Assembly (NCBI GenBank): GCA_963971285.1
Contig: OZ020254.1
Location: 10,788,001 to 10,852,000, forward strand
Length of the DNA stretch: 64,000 nucleotides
Source of the DNA: Astropecten irregularis
Lineage: Eukaryota; Echinodermata; Asteroidea; Paxillosida; Astropectinidae
Direction of reading: 5' to 3'
Part shown: piece after piece, positions 1 through 11,817 of the stretch
Numbering within the stretch: the first letter of the stretch is position 1
How the letters are laid out: the number at the start of each line of letters is the position of its first letter
Program-made: the position numbers and the translations under genes
Notes under the pieces: generated by a model
Told to the model about the DNA's origin: nothing
The model's database searches: none
What the model saw: only the letters and a program-made list of their open reading frames with translations

Positions 1-20
1 AGTATGATATTACATTAAAA
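1..20 (-). mobile_element. Tail of a family A inverted-terminal element, cut by the window edge
   Basis: The window opens with AGTATGATATTACATTAAAA, which matches the outer end of the family A elements described below (consensus AGTATGATATTACCTTTAA) with one or two changes. The body would lie left of the window. The match is short, so confidence is limited. Confidence 0.4.
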
Positions 21-203
21 GTTGACAGAATTGTGCTTTTGTTTTGTTACCACCTTTGTCGATCAAGAATACTACAACCTTAAAGTTATTGACAAATTCA
101 TTTTTGTTTAACATTCAATGACACAAACTTAAATCTCATTCTATACCTTAGATTCATGCATCAATTTTTGTTTTCATTTCACATGTTTTATGTGTAGAAA
201 CAG

Positions 204-271
204 GTAACAGTACATTCAAGAGAGAAATGGTTCTGTCACCGGAATTGGCTGACATAATGGGAACAGATAAG
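204..271 (+). CDS. SWIB gene exon, start of the SWIB domain
   Basis: Encodes NSTFKREMVLSPELADIMG and then TDK. The donor is AAG|GTATGT at 271/272, leaving phase 0. The acceptor is less certain: CAG|GTAACAG (exon from 204) is preferred, but TAG at 195-196 and CAG at 208-210 are also possible. Confidence 0.75.
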
Positions 272-3200
272 GTATGTTCTTTCTAGTTCTTGTAAAGATG
301 AAAGTTCAATCAGCATTTGTAGATTTTGTGCACATAACAAAGCCTAAAAGTTATTCAACAGAAATTTTGTTTTAAAGATTTTTTTTTTTTACAAAGTTAG
401 GTTTTCCCTGTGCAGTACATTCTGTGATGTATTCATAGCACAATGCTCGGGATGTTGGAGAGTCCATAAGCAAACAAAAACCAATCATTAGCTAGTGCTA
501 AGATGGGGTTCGAACTCGGGACCTCCAGCCTTTAAGAACACCTCCAGCTAGACCACCGAACTCTAGCCAATATGAATCATGTATGATATAAACAAATCAA
601 CAGTATCAGTGCAGTCCTGTTATGTACTACTGTAATTGTCTTAGAATCTCTTCTCTTTTTCAATTTTTTATCCTAGATGTCAACGGCACAAGTCGTCCAG
701 AGAATGTGGCAGATTGTCAAGGAAAGAGACTTGAGGGTAAGTGTGAAGATCAGGAGTTGACATGAGTTCGTCATTTTGACTCCTCCAGTCCTCAACGTCC
801 AAGACTCCTTTTTGTTTTAGGTATTATCATACTTTGGTTGGAAACCAAAACAGAAATGTTCACAGATTTGCCTATAACTTACAGGGTATAAAGATGGTGA
901 TGGTAGAAACATACCGTTAATATTGTTCTACATAAAATGCTGTATTTATCCAGAAAAGAATAAGACCAATTGACCTAGAACAATTTTGATCTTCGGAATA
1001 TCAAAATAATCTGTGAAAAGATTTTAAAATATCGTGGGCTTTTTTCACTGTTTTCTCAAAAAGTGGGCACCGTGTGGACCCAGGACATTTCACAGATGAC
1101 TGTTACTGTATCTCTCTTTATATTTTTGCCCATGAATCTGCATTTCTTTGACAAAAACCAAAGTATGAAATTACCTTTAAAAGCAGCATGTCCAAACTGT
1201 ACAATGTTAATTTGAAAAAACATATCCTCCACAAAAGTCATGAAATACCGTACTAAGCATAATTTGTAATTTTTTAGATGGTGTATGTGAGTATCAATTG
1301 GCAAATTTTTATTGTGGCCAAATTCACTAACACTAATGGTTGTAGGAATCTTTTTAGCTGTAAGGAACTTCCTGCGGCAAGCTATGCAGGAAAAAATGAT
1401 TTTTTGAACAGAGATTTAAAGGGTCGAGAAACAAAGTTCAAGATCTTCTTCAGGAGAAATCCATGCATTGTTGCAGCAGAGAGTTAATGACCCTTTACTG
1501 AATTGATTTGTCAAACTTTCAGGACCCAAGTAACAAGCAGTTTCACATCTGCGACGAACAACTCTTGAAAGTTTTTGGTAAGTCCCATCTTGCAAATGCT
1601 TCATTATTTTGTGTTGGTTTGTTTCCTAAAGAGTGTTAAGGATAGATAATCATAACAATTTTGACAATGCAAGCAGTGGATTTCATAACTGAAAGAAATT
1701 CTACATGATGCCACACTCATGAAATCAGTGCACATTCACTGTTGTGATAATAATTATTGGAGTGCTGGGGTGTGATGGCGCCCTCTGTAGTCCTCTTCTA
1801 GTTATTATATTGGGTCACTGGGCCAGGGGCCTGTGAACATTGATTTTTTATCCACTACACAGAGTCATCATGCTCGGAGTTAGGGGTTGGGGGCCTGACA
1901 TTTCGATCCTAGCAGGATCTTTCTCAAAGAGTCATTATTTTGAAGGCTCTCTCAATAATGACTATCTGTAAAATGTCAGCTTAGGCTCGAATTTCAGGAT
2001 CACTTTGAGTTTCAGCTCCATCTTATATTCATTTTAAAGTGGCGGGTATGTCAAAATTGTTGATTTTTGGCCATTCACTACATTTCATGGTAGAATATTT
2101 GTTTTGAACAAGAAAACAGAGTTGCAGTTTGCAAAATACCACAAGATGTAGGCCTATTTTCAGCATTTGAATGACAGAAACATTTCATGAATCCATCCTA
2201 AAATAACGGGTATCAAAAAAGAGGCTTTTGCCTGCGGTTCGGAAGTAGCTTCTCTGGTTTGGAAAGGAAAACAGAGCTACAGTACAGCTTCAATGAAAAA
2301 CCACAACCTATCATTTTGAGCATTATGGATGACAGTGCTGGAGCCTGAGCCTGAGCCTCCGTTTCTTAAATGCTCATAGTCTGAGGCCAAGCCAAGATTA
2401 CAACATTGAAATTGTGTTATATTGAGAGACTGCAGTGTGCCACTTGAAAAGGAAAACAGAGCTACAGTACAGCTTCAATGAAAAACCACAACCTATCATT
2501 TTGAGCATTATGGATGACAGAGCTGGAGCCTGAGCCTCCGTTTCTTAAATGCTCATAGTCTGAGGACAAGCTGAGATAACAACATGGAAATTGTGTTATA
2601 TTGAGAGACTGCAGTGTGCCACTTGGAAAGGAAAACAGAGCTACAGTACAGCTTCAATGAAAAACCACAACCTATCATTTTGAGCATTATGGATGACAGA
2701 GCTGGAGCCTGAGCCTGAGCCTCCGTTTCTTAAATGCTCATAGTCTGAGGACAAGCTGAGATTACAACATTGAAATTGTGTTATATTGAGAGACTGCAGT
2801 GTGCCACTTGGAAAGGAAAACAGAGCTACAGTACAGCTTCAATGAAAAACCACAACCTATCATTTTGAGCATTATGGATGACAGAGCTGGAGCCTGAGCC
2901 TCCGTTTCTTAAATGCTCATAGTCTGAGGACAAGCTGAGATTACAACATGGAAATTGTGTTATATTGAGAGACTGCAGTGTGCCACTTGGAAAGGAAAAC
3001 AGAGCTACAGTACAGCTTCAATGAAAAACCACAACCTATCATTTTGAGCATTATGGATGACAGAGCTGGAGCCTGAGCCTGAGCCTCCGTTTCTTAAATG
3101 CTCATAGTCTGAGGCCAAGCTGAGATTACAACATTGAAATTGTGTTATATTGAGAGACAGATGTGTGACACTTGAAAACAATTGGGATTTCAAGCCTTAC

Positions 3201-6200
3201 ATCGCAATTTTGGGCAGATGACTGTGACCAGTGGTATGGAAAAAGAAATCCTTAGACCACTGGACTTCTTTGGCTTACTAGGCTAATCTACATCATCTAC
3301 TCAAACCCCTGACTCAGTCTGGCAGTGTAGTGGATGCTTTAAGCTCCTTCATTTGGTGGTTACAGTAGTACTCCCCTGACCATCACTTCATCTCAGGTCA
3401 TGGGAAATCTATCAGAATGTGTAGAGATAACTAATGTAGATTACGGATATTGAGTTGACGACTCGGATTCCTTGCAAGAACACATTTTACAAGATGAAGA
3501 GTGCATAAGATTCAAGTGTTTCCCCTTCCCCTGGTTTTTTGAGCCCTCAAGCATTATTACTCAAATGTATCATATCATATCGGCCGGTGGCTGGCTCACC
3601 TATGTCCATTAGTGCTGATGAGCGGATTGGGGGACATTTTCCAAGAGATGACCAAACAAAATTACAAATTGATGATTGATTGAAAATTGGCAATTTCCAA
3701 ACCGTGCTTTTTCTTCTCTTTTTCACAAATTTGAGTACCGGTAACCCCAAGCAAGAGGTATTGAGGCAGTGGATATGTGTACAACAACTGAGTTCTGTAA
3801 ATCTATACATTGTTACAATATTTACAATATATTAGATGGTTTATAAAAGGGCATGTACAACATTGGTAAAGGTGACAGAGCAGCTGCAGGCTGCTCTTAA
3901 TTTGATTTGTCATGGAATAAAAACAAACCTGTGAAATTTGCAGCTCAATGGATCATTGAAAACAGTAGAAAACAGCGAAAAACCTTTCTTTCAAAGATAT
4001 GGCTTTGGTGTTTGGCTTCACTCTTTTCAAAATAAATGCAGCATTTCAGGCATAAACTTGTTTACAATTTGTTTCTATCATTACCGTCTTTACCCTGTAA
4101 GTTATACATAAATCTGTGCTAGCCACCTTAGAGAATAAAAGTTAGCATCTCTCAGCAAGGAGTTAATGCCTACATTTTAGTGCTAGGAAAATTATCACCC
4201 CAAAGGTGGGACATATTTTCACAGTCTTTTCTACTCGTCAGTTGGGTTGATGATAACAATTTACATTTAATAAGTTTGATTTGTTTTAATTATGGCATAT
4301 TTGATACATAAATGGCCATTTTAGAAACTACAGTACATAAAAATTAATCAGCGTAGAAAAAAAGGCATAAATATTAGTGTGACATTTAAAGGTAATTTCA
4401 TATTTTGGTTTTTGTCAAAGAAATGCAGATTCATGGGCACAAATTAACAGTCATCTGTGAAATTTTCATTGCCATACGTTGCCCACCTTTTGAGAAAACA
4501 GTGAAAAATTCCCACAGTAATTAAAAAATCTTTTCACCATTATTTTTTAGCTTTTAAAGATCAAAATTGTTTTTAGTCACTGGTTTTACTCTTTTCTGGA
4601 CAAATTCCGCATTTCAGGCAGAATGATTATAACGATATGATTCTACTATCACCATCTGTATCCCCTGTAAGTTATAGGTAAATCTGTGAAGATTTCTGTT
4701 GCGGTATGCAACCAAAGTATGATATTATCTTTAAACCAATTACCAGGACCAGTAATTGAACATTTAAATGACCCATTAGCTGTTCAAATGGCTTGCTTAA
4801 AGAGTGCACCTGAACCCTTGTGAAAATTACACAGTGTGTCAGTGATCATGTGGATGTTTCTGGTCTTGCTGAGGCTGTGTATGTGTGCTGCAGGGATGGT
4901 TTGAAATAACTTGGCCTGTTGATCAGTGAAATTAAATTCACAGCCATGCATTATTCATCTCTTGCTTAATATCACCAAGGCAAGGAAGGGTAACCGTAAA
5001 ATTCCAGGGTACCATTTATTTTCTTGGGAAGGGGGAGGGGTTGAAGAACTTATGCAGTATTTAGCACGGGCGCTTAAAGGAACAGTACAGGATTAGTAAC
5101 ATACCCAAACAGAAATGTTCACAGATTTACGTACAACTTTCAGGGTATGGAGATGGTGCTGGTGGAAACATACCGTTAAAATATTTCCGGGTGTATTTAT
5201 CCCGAAATAAGTCAAACAATGACCGAAAACGGTTTTTATCTCGGGGTGAGATCAAAACTCCTGTGAATAGATTTGAAAATACCATTCTGAGCATTTCTTT
5301 CAATGTTTTATACAGTTTAAGATGATAATTTGCGCTGAAAATTTCACAGGTTTGTTTTTATACCATGACAAATCAAATTAGGAATACCGAAACATCATCC
5401 TAGGCTCCCATTATTTTAAAATGTACAATGCCTGCTGAACATTGTTCACTATAACAAACAACCACTAGGGGCCTATAACGAACAATTTCTGTGCTTCCCG
5501 GTGTGTTCGTTATAATGGCGTTCCACTGTATTATGCATTTAAATCTGGACACCAACCACACCAGAAAGATGAGGGCTAGTGGAACTAATACTACTAGTTT
5601 CCAATCAGAATATCTTGTCTTTTATGTCCTTACCAACTGACCTGCATAATTATGATGCTGTACACTTTGAAAGCAATGCTGGTAGGCAGGTATGCCTCCA
5701 GTATGCTACCTGTCAGTCACTCATTCCATCCTGGCCTTGAGAGTACCACCAGACATTATGGTAATAAAAACTAGGAGTGGCTTCTAGTGCCTCCAGATAG
5801 CTCAGTGCCCTCATTAGGTGGATGTATCATGCATGAATGAGCAATGACAAAATGGACCTTTAGTTCCATTAGGGATGGGTTTGGAAGGCTGGGAGGATTC
5901 GGTCAGCCTTGACCAGTGAGAGCTACCCGCAGAGTGTTCATGCAGTGCCCTGCCCTAAGACAAACAACCTGTGGAAGATTTGATTTTTCAACCCTTTCGG
6001 ACACACAGAAAAAAAATGAACAAAACTGATCTGAATTGATTAGTTTGATTTAAGGTATAATATACATGATTGGACATGGGCACAGAACAGCAGCCACACT
6101 TTGGCTTATCCAGCATGTACAAGAAATAATAAGCCTGTGAAAATTTGAGCTCAATCGGACATCTGAGTCAAAAGAAAACAGCGAAAACCCGAATCAATTT

Positions 6201-9200
6201 TTCTTATAAAACATAAAGAATGGTAATGATCTTACCCCAAGATCAAAACTGTTTTTGGTCTTTGTTTGACTAGTTTCTGGATAAATACACCATTTCAGGC
6301 GGAAATATTTTAACAGTATGTTTCTACAGGACCAGCACCATATTCATACCCTGAAAGTTATACATAAATCTGTAAACATTTCTGTTTGGGTATGTTACCA
6401 ATCCTGTACTGAACCTCTGATACATCTAAAGCAACAAGAAACACATTTTACAAAAGGTTATGTGACAGTATCCAATATTTTGCCTTTCTTTCAAATTAGT
6501 ATAATTTAAGAATATTAATTAGACTGCATTTGTTTGTCCAGTGACAAGCGGAATCATAATTCTATGACAGCCTGAATTGGCTGACATATTGGGAACAGAT
6601 AATCTGTATTTTTATTCAAAGAATTCTGAATATTTTGCGAAATGTCAGTGAACAGCGGAAAACCTCAAGTAGACTGATGCTCAAAATAAGTGCAGTATAT
6701 GCCGTTTCCAATTAAGCTATAGTCCACAGTGTCGGAGACATTTCATTATAAGGTCCGGTAACGGAACGCTAGCTGCTCTTCTCAGTTAACACAGAAAAAT
6801 GCATCATCATCGTCATTTGAAATGTGCTGAATGACTAAAAATTTCATTTACATCCATGACATAGTGATATGACCCTAACTCCTGTTTTATTCCAAATAAA
6901 TGATATTTCGATACAAAAATAGTAATTATGAACAGACCTAATATAAACAAGATAAAATTATCAAAGTAGAATTTTAACAAACTAACAAAATAGATGGCTT
7001 GGTTATTTTGGTTCCTGTAATTGTAAATTTGATGGGGCTGATGCTCAAGGATTTTCAGGAGATGTTTGTGTTGTGTGTTTGTGTGAGCTGTTGACCAGGA
7101 TAAAGCGGTCTGGACAATACAACCTTGAGAAGATAGAAGATGGTCTCAAATTGATACGTGTCATCTGGTTTCAAACAATACATCGTTTACTGTAGTTGCT
7201 CATCCCTAAAATTCCGTCTTAGGGAAAGCGAGTCCTTCAATCTTTCGCCAAAACAAACAAAAAAGACATCTTCAGAGGCCGTTCCAGTAGTCACGTACAA
7301 ACGTGTTTGTCCAAGCTTCATCAGACATTACAATCTATTAGAAAATATATTATTGGGGACTGACACTGGACAGTGAATAGGCTTTGGCTATTAATAATTT
7401 TGAGCAATTACATTGTCCAGTGGTGTGGACTAGTGGTCATTTATCTGGGCATGCTCAGTACAGCCCATTCACCCATGCCCTGAATGACCTTGTTGCTATG
7501 CAGTGATCTCCGGGAAATTGATCATGAATAACTGCAGTATTAAGCGTAATATAGCACCTTCACAGAAGGTGGTTTTTTAGGCGTTTTCAGTCATTTTTTT
7601 GTTTGTTTGAGGAAAAAGTAGATACAATACCCAACTATTGTAAATTACCACAGTCCGGCCCTTTCAAATGCATACAATATTAAAGTATTATAATGAAATA
7701 AAGGAGATTTCTTATGCTCTTCGCATACTGGATATATTTCGTGTGAGTCTGGGGCCGGTCATTTTGATCAAATGTCCAGCATAAGTGGACAATGAGTGTG
7801 GCCACTGGTCAGTTCCCTCAGGATAACATCAGGAGCAACAGCTTGATCGAGTGTCTCAACTCCGTTCTAAAAACTTGATGACGTGGCATTTTTTGGCTGC
7901 TTAATGTAATTTTCTAATTTGAATAGTTAAATGATGACAAAAAAAGAGAAAGAAAATTGTGATGATGACACCTCAAAAATAGCAAGTGTGAAAAAAGTAT
8001 AAAATTACACACACCAAAATGCATAGGTATATTTTGTATTGCTAATACTGTTTCGAATCAAAAAGGAGGCGAAATCTTCATACATGTAGGGACCTGAAAT
8101 GTTGTATAGCCAGTTGTTGTTTTTGTGCGTTGGACATGAAACGTGAATCAACACTCTATGAGGATTAAATGGAGGTTACAGAAGGGGGGAGGGGGCTGAC
8201 AGTAGTATAAAGCTTAAGTGCTGTACATGTACGTCAGCCCTAAACCTTTTGGCCTTTTTATAAGCTGAGGTTTGGGAAGCCAGAGAAATAAATGAAAGAT
8301 AGAAATTGATTCATTCCTGGAAAAAGCACATTGTTTAGCTGTTCATTTAAGGATGTCAGGTCAAGTTTGTATCCGTTGACAATTAATAGCGATGTATTTG
8401 GAGTGAAAGCACAAATTATCAATGTTTTGCATTATAAAACAATGAATGACTTGTTAAATTTAAAATGTGAGTTGTGACTCATTTTGCTGTGGGCAGTCGG
8501 GTCTCACATGTTCTGTATAATTATCACAATGACAGATTCCTCCACAAAGAAACACGTAACAAAACAAATATTTAGTCTTCTGATAATATGTTTGTACAAT
8601 TCGGGGTGAAAAGATAAATAGTTATATATACCTTTTTTGGATTGTTTTAAGCCTGTTTTGTTAAGCCTGTTTTCCATATGATGTATGGCAGCGCAGTGGT
8701 ATGGTAAAAATTGGTAATATGGTAACCAAAATCACTGAACTCAGACAACTTTTCCTCGGATCAGCTGATTTCCTAGCTCTTTTATCACTTCACTCTTATG
8801 CCATTTAAAGGTGAAAAACACTGTATAAATATGTTCAACATAGGAATTTCCTTTGATTTTTTTCAAGTCCAAGTTGCCTGTGAACTGCATATTGATCTAA
8901 TTATTCAAATTAAGTGTGTGATGGTAACCAAACATTAGAATGTTAACATCAAACTTTATGGACATTAAACACGTTTAATGATTTGGTGCATCGTTTAAAA
9001 ATTAACATAATTTTTTTTCTCAGAATTGGTCTGCTTTTAAATAGTCACCAGGATAAATTTCTTGCCGCCATAAATGTCTCCCCCACCCATTATGCAAATA
9101 AGTATTTTTGTGATGTCATTGTATGATTTCATTGTTAATCTCATTGTGACATGGGACCCCCACCTCCATCCCCTCTCAATCTGACCCCTCCTCATACGTA

Positions 9201-11817
9201 CACCCTTCCCCTTAAAGTTGTCTGCAGTAGACCTCTGGAATGTTCTGTTGGCTGTTTAAAGTCCAAGTATAGGCACTGTGGGGTTATACCAGACAAGCCT
9301 GATTAGGGAAGTGATCTGTGAAAATCAATACAGACACCGATATGATCCCAACACTAAGGCCATCATTTCTGTGCACAGTACAGTACGCCCAGGCCCAGAC
9401 CCAGCTAATCAGAGTGAACTGTAGGTCGTTCACCCCCAGCAGCCACAGCGCTGTTGATGATGCGACCTCATCATAGGCGTGTCAGGGAACAAGCTTGGTA
9501 TCACTGTGAATGCTCTGGATACTTCATAATAATTGTACACAGAGTGTAGCACAGGGATATCAAGCATCTAATGTCTGACTGTGTTTGTTCATGCTCCCGT
9601 TTAGTGTACATATTATGCACGATTAAGCCATTGACACTCCGTAACAACACAAATTGACTGCAGAATGTAAGAACCAATGTCTCACAAATTTCTCTCACGA
9701 CACAATCTTTTCTGGCTTCCCGGTTTCGCTATCCATTCATAAGAACCTCCGACTAAAGTTAAGGACACATGATTAGACAGTAAATTTACCAGCGTTATTA
9801 ATTCTACCTGATGGAGACATGGCGCGGTAGTTGATATATTTTAAGTTGAGTATAATCAGCTACAATTACAGAGGATTTTAAACAAATTTTATACTTTACT
9901 GTTGTACAATTAGTTTTGGGATGGAGACCGGATATGACACCCCTCTGACCTTGGTTGTATATATCGCTTCTGCCTGATTCAGTGTCACTCCCTAAAGCCG
10001 TGGGGATTTAGTAATCTGTATCTTGCTAGCTAGCCTGTATGGCTGGTTTGCACCAAGCCTGCATTCAGGCTGGTCATGCTTAAAAGGTGTAATACATGAT
10101 TGGTAAAGGTCACAGAACAGCACTCACACTTTGTCTAATCCAGCATTTGCATGGAATGACAAACCTTTGAAATTTTAGCTCAATTGTACATCTGAGTCAT
10201 GAGAAAATAGCTAACTTAAAACCCAAATAATTTTTTCTTTTAAATCATAAAGAATGGTTTTGATCTTACCCTGAGATCAAAAATGTTTTCGGTCTTTGTT
10301 TTTACTAATTTTAACATGTATTGCAATTACATGTATTGCAATTACATTTCACACTGCTGCTAGATTCAGAGAATATGTAAAATTCAATTTTTTATATTTA
10401 ACCGAATAATTGCTATTTTTATCAAAATTCTCATATTCCAATTTAAGAGCAAGCCTCTAGCAGTGGGCCTGGCAAATGAAATTCAAGCAGAATAAGCTGA
10501 AAGCGGTAATAAGTAAATAATTCTTAAGCGGATTACAGAGCCCCCCCCCCCCCCCCCACCTAACATCAGTGAATTCATAATTAGAGAAGCCTGTAGATTC
10601 CCTAAGGGACACTTGCGCTATAAAAACAGTGTATATACATGCATTTTGTTATTAAAACTGAGCTTTTTTTTTAAAAATAAGTATCTATGTTTAGTATGTA
10701 TATAATACGTTAGCCTTGAACAATTAAAATACAGTAATGGAAAACAAATATGACCAAATAAAGGATAGTATTAGTGTTGCTGTGGAGTAAACGTTTCCAT
10801 TTTTAGATTTTGCCATGCTTGACTTGATAAGTAATATATTTGTAGTTTGGTGAGTGAAAGAGGGTCTGTTTCCGGTTTCTTTTTTTTTTTTTAGATTCAG
10901 CGTGGAGATAAATATTGGTTTTAAATAATGAGACTTATGTATACTCTATGGATAATCAAAATTATCAGTTATATCAGGTGATGATTTCTGTCATGCATGG
11001 TTTTGTTTGAAAGCTCATGACATGCTGAAAAACAACTACTGTACATTACTATACATTTTTATTTTAAGTGTTCATAAACGAACACAGAGCTGTTCCGTCT
11101 TCATTTTAATAAGCTTTATAGGCTCTTCCAAAAACTTCAATTAGGCCTACTGAAAAATTAATGCAACAAGAAAAGTTGTAACTGGAGTCGTTAAATTTAG
11201 GCCCGAATTTAGAAAAATCTGCCTTTTTTTTATGATGTCATGATGACATCACAATCATTTTGGGGGCAGTATGGACATCTATACAGGATGTTACAAAGCT
11301 TTTACAAAAAGAAGTATTTTCATGGCCTTTGTTGTTCTCAAAATTATACTGCTAACAAAGTTTACTATTTAAATATTCAAATGAGCTGTCACGTGGCTAA
11401 TTATTTAGGAATTTTTACAACCCAGTGTCAGAAAAAGCCTTAGCGTATAAGCTTTTATAAGATACCTAATCTTTCAAGCTAATCAGACGATAAGCAATAA
11501 ACAAAATTTGGTTATTCAGTTAAAAACAAAAGCTTTGTTTTAAACCTTTAATTAGCTGTTCTGACATTTCTGATGTTGGAACAGCTAATTACGCTTCCAA
11601 TAATGTGTTAATTTTATTTCCTTTCTAAGCCTGGAGGACCAGCACCATTCTCCCTTTGACATTAAGCAGCAAATTGTGCGGTGGATTAAAGTTTTAAATT
11701 ACATTGTTTTTTTAATTATTTTTTCTTAAAACAGGCACAAGAAGAGTGCGTACTTTCAGCATGATGAAGTATCTGAAAGTGCACGTCAAGGACCCGGAAC
11801 TACTCACAAATTCTTAA
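204..11817 (+). CDS. SWIB-domain protein, 3' part of gene (four exons: 204-271, 677-736, 1523-1577, 11735-11817)
   Basis: Four plus-strand exons with GT/AG borders join in frame to about 87 residues ending at TAA 11815-11817. The product reads LSPELADIMGTDK, then MSTAQVVQRMWQIVKERDL, then DPSNKQFHICDEQLLKVFG, then RTFSMMKYLKVHV. This follows the SWIB (SWI/SNF complex B / MDM2-like) pattern seen in yeast UAF30, fission yeast Spp27 and plant SWIB proteins: an LSP-L-A start, a VV-xx-MW-xx-VKE helix, DP-xx-K with ICD-E-L, and a final M-KYL helix. Family members act in chromatin remodelling or RNA polymerase I upstream activation. For this protein only a nuclear, transcription-related role is inferred. 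The domain lies at the extreme C-terminus, as in UAF30-like proteins. The 5' exons are outside the window. The last intron is unusually long (10,157 bp) and full of repeats. The gene converges with the MXI1-like gene. Confidence 0.85.
501..570 (-). repeat. tRNA-derived SINE head in an intron
   Basis: On the minus strand this 70-base stretch has a box A-like GTGGTCTAGCTGG and a box B GAGTTCGAACC at the spacing of a tRNA gene. The acceptor stem does not close well, so it looks like a pseudo-tRNA or SINE head rather than a working tRNA. It lies in the intron between the first two visible SWIB exons. Confidence 0.5.
677..736 (+). CDS. SWIB gene exon, central helix
   Basis: Exactly 20 codons, phase 0 at both ends, from acceptor TCCTAG to donor AGG|GTAAGT. 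Encodes MSTAQVVQRMWQIVKERDLR. The VV..MW..VKE spacing is the hallmark helix of SWIB domains. Confidence 0.85.
819..1180 (+). mobile_element. Family A inverted-terminal element (MITE-like)
   Basis: About 360 bp, with left end AGGTATTATCATACTTTGGT and right end ACCAAAGTATGAAATTACCT followed by TTTAA: imperfect terminal inverted repeats of about 20 bp. It has no coding capacity. Similar copies lie at 4385, 12390, 53981, 57257, 58000 and 59454. This one sits in the SWIB intron between 736 and 1523. Confidence 0.8.
1523..1577 (+). CDS. SWIB gene exon, DP-ICDE segment
   Basis: Acceptor CTTTCAG, donor TTTG|GTAAGT, 18 codons plus one base. Encodes DPSNKQFHICDEQLLKVF. The one leftover G joins GC of the last exon to give glycine, as expected for the LF-G position of the domain. 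Confidence 0.85.
1866..1930 (+). repeat. Half copy of hairpin family F
   Basis: Holds a GGAGTTAGGGG... start, then GGGGCCTGACATTTCGATCC and TAGCAGGATCTTT. This is related to the left arm of the complete hairpin at 13796-13923. The right arm is not recognisable here. Confidence 0.45.
1978..3180 (+). repeat. Family G element with an internally amplified tandem array
   Basis: The flanks resemble family G (GAGCCT-rich ends; interior with GCCTGCGGTTCGGAAGTAG at about 2229). Short relatives lie at 16820-17050 and 20471-20712. Between 2261 and about 3160 the interior repeats five times. It sits in the 10-kb last intron of the SWIB gene and has no meaningful reading frame. Confidence 0.75.
2261..3163 (+). 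repeat. Five-copy satellite with a two-unit (364 bp) higher-order period
   Basis: The word ACAGAGCTACAGTACAGCTT starts at 2271, 2456, 2635, 2820 and 2999, so the unit length alternates 185, 179, 185, 179. The difference is one GAGCCT hexamer (three copies in odd units, two in even units). The odd/even pattern is matched by ACATTGAAAT versus ACATGGAAAT. This implies that a dimer was duplicated as a block. Confidence 0.9.
3842..4125 (-). mobile_element. Family B element, 3' truncated
   Basis: Starts AAGGGCATGTACAACATTGG and contains the family B body (dispersed words CATGGAATAAAAACAAACC and GTGAAATTTGCAGCTCAATG). The copy fades after AAGTTATACATAAATCTGTG near 4115, so the second terminal repeat is missing. 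The closest full relative is at 62594-62979. Confidence 0.7.
4385..4735 (-). mobile_element. Family A element, reverse orientation
   Basis: Left end TTTAAAGGTAATTTCATATT, right end AGTATGATATTATCTTTAAA. The interior includes GTCAAAGAAATGCAGATTCA and the internal palindromic GATC segment. Both ends carry TTTAAA, compatible with a TTAA target duplication. Confidence 0.8.
5073..5385 (+). mobile_element. Family B element, truncated
   Basis: Begins TTAAAGGAACAGTACAGGAT and passes through AACAGAAATGTTCACAGATT, the GATCTCGGGGTGAGATC mini-hairpin and CATGACAAATCAAATTAGGA. The closing terminal repeat is absent. Confidence 0.7.
6050..6412 (-). mobile_element. Family B element, near full length
   Basis: Left end TTAAGGTATAATATACATGA, right end TTACCAATCCTGTACTG. 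The body includes GTGAAAATTTGAGCTCAATC and GTTATACATAAATCTGTAAA. It is a reverse copy relative to 15328-15710. Confidence 0.7.
10080..10312 (-). mobile_element. Family B element, truncated
   Basis: Begins AAAAGGTGTAATACATGATT, continues with GGTAAAGGTCACAGAACAG and stops after the GATCTTACCCTGAGATC internal hairpin. The second half of the element is missing. Confidence 0.65.
10542..10557 (+). repeat. Poly(C) run, 16 bases
   Basis: Uninterrupted C16. Similar long G/C runs occur at 43043, 46481 and 59076. Confidence 0.9.
11549..11591. repeat. Perfect 13-bp inverted repeat with TAATTA ends
   Basis: TAATTAGCTGTTC at 11549-11561 and its exact reverse complement at 11579-11591, with a 17-base loop. 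It lies about 145 bases upstream of the last SWIB exon. The arms start with homeodomain-type TAATTA, so it could be a paired binding site or a small hairpin; no function is shown. Confidence 0.6.
11735..11817 (+). CDS. SWIB gene terminal coding exon
   Basis: The acceptor AAAACAG follows a T-rich tract. Encodes TRRVRTFSMMKYLKVHVKDP, then ELLTNS and TAA. The phase agrees with the previous exon (G|GC). FSMMKYL is the last conserved helix of SWIB domains. I did not find a convincing AATAAA in the next 500 bases, so the 3' UTR end is unknown. Confidence 0.85.

Larger units (their letters stand above)
1578..11734 (+). other. Last intron of the SWIB gene
   Basis: About 10.2 kb with no supportable exon. 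It holds the family G array, family A and B elements at 3842, 4385, 5073, 6050 and 10080, a C16 run at 10542 and a perfect hairpin at 11549. The stretch 6413-10079 shows no repeat I could name and no coding signal. All open frames are short and lack splice-site support. Confidence 0.7.

Noticed and set aside
2261-3163. CRISPR-like array from the evenly spaced repeats
   Set aside because: The units are contiguous and similar over their whole length, so there are no spacers; it is a satellite.
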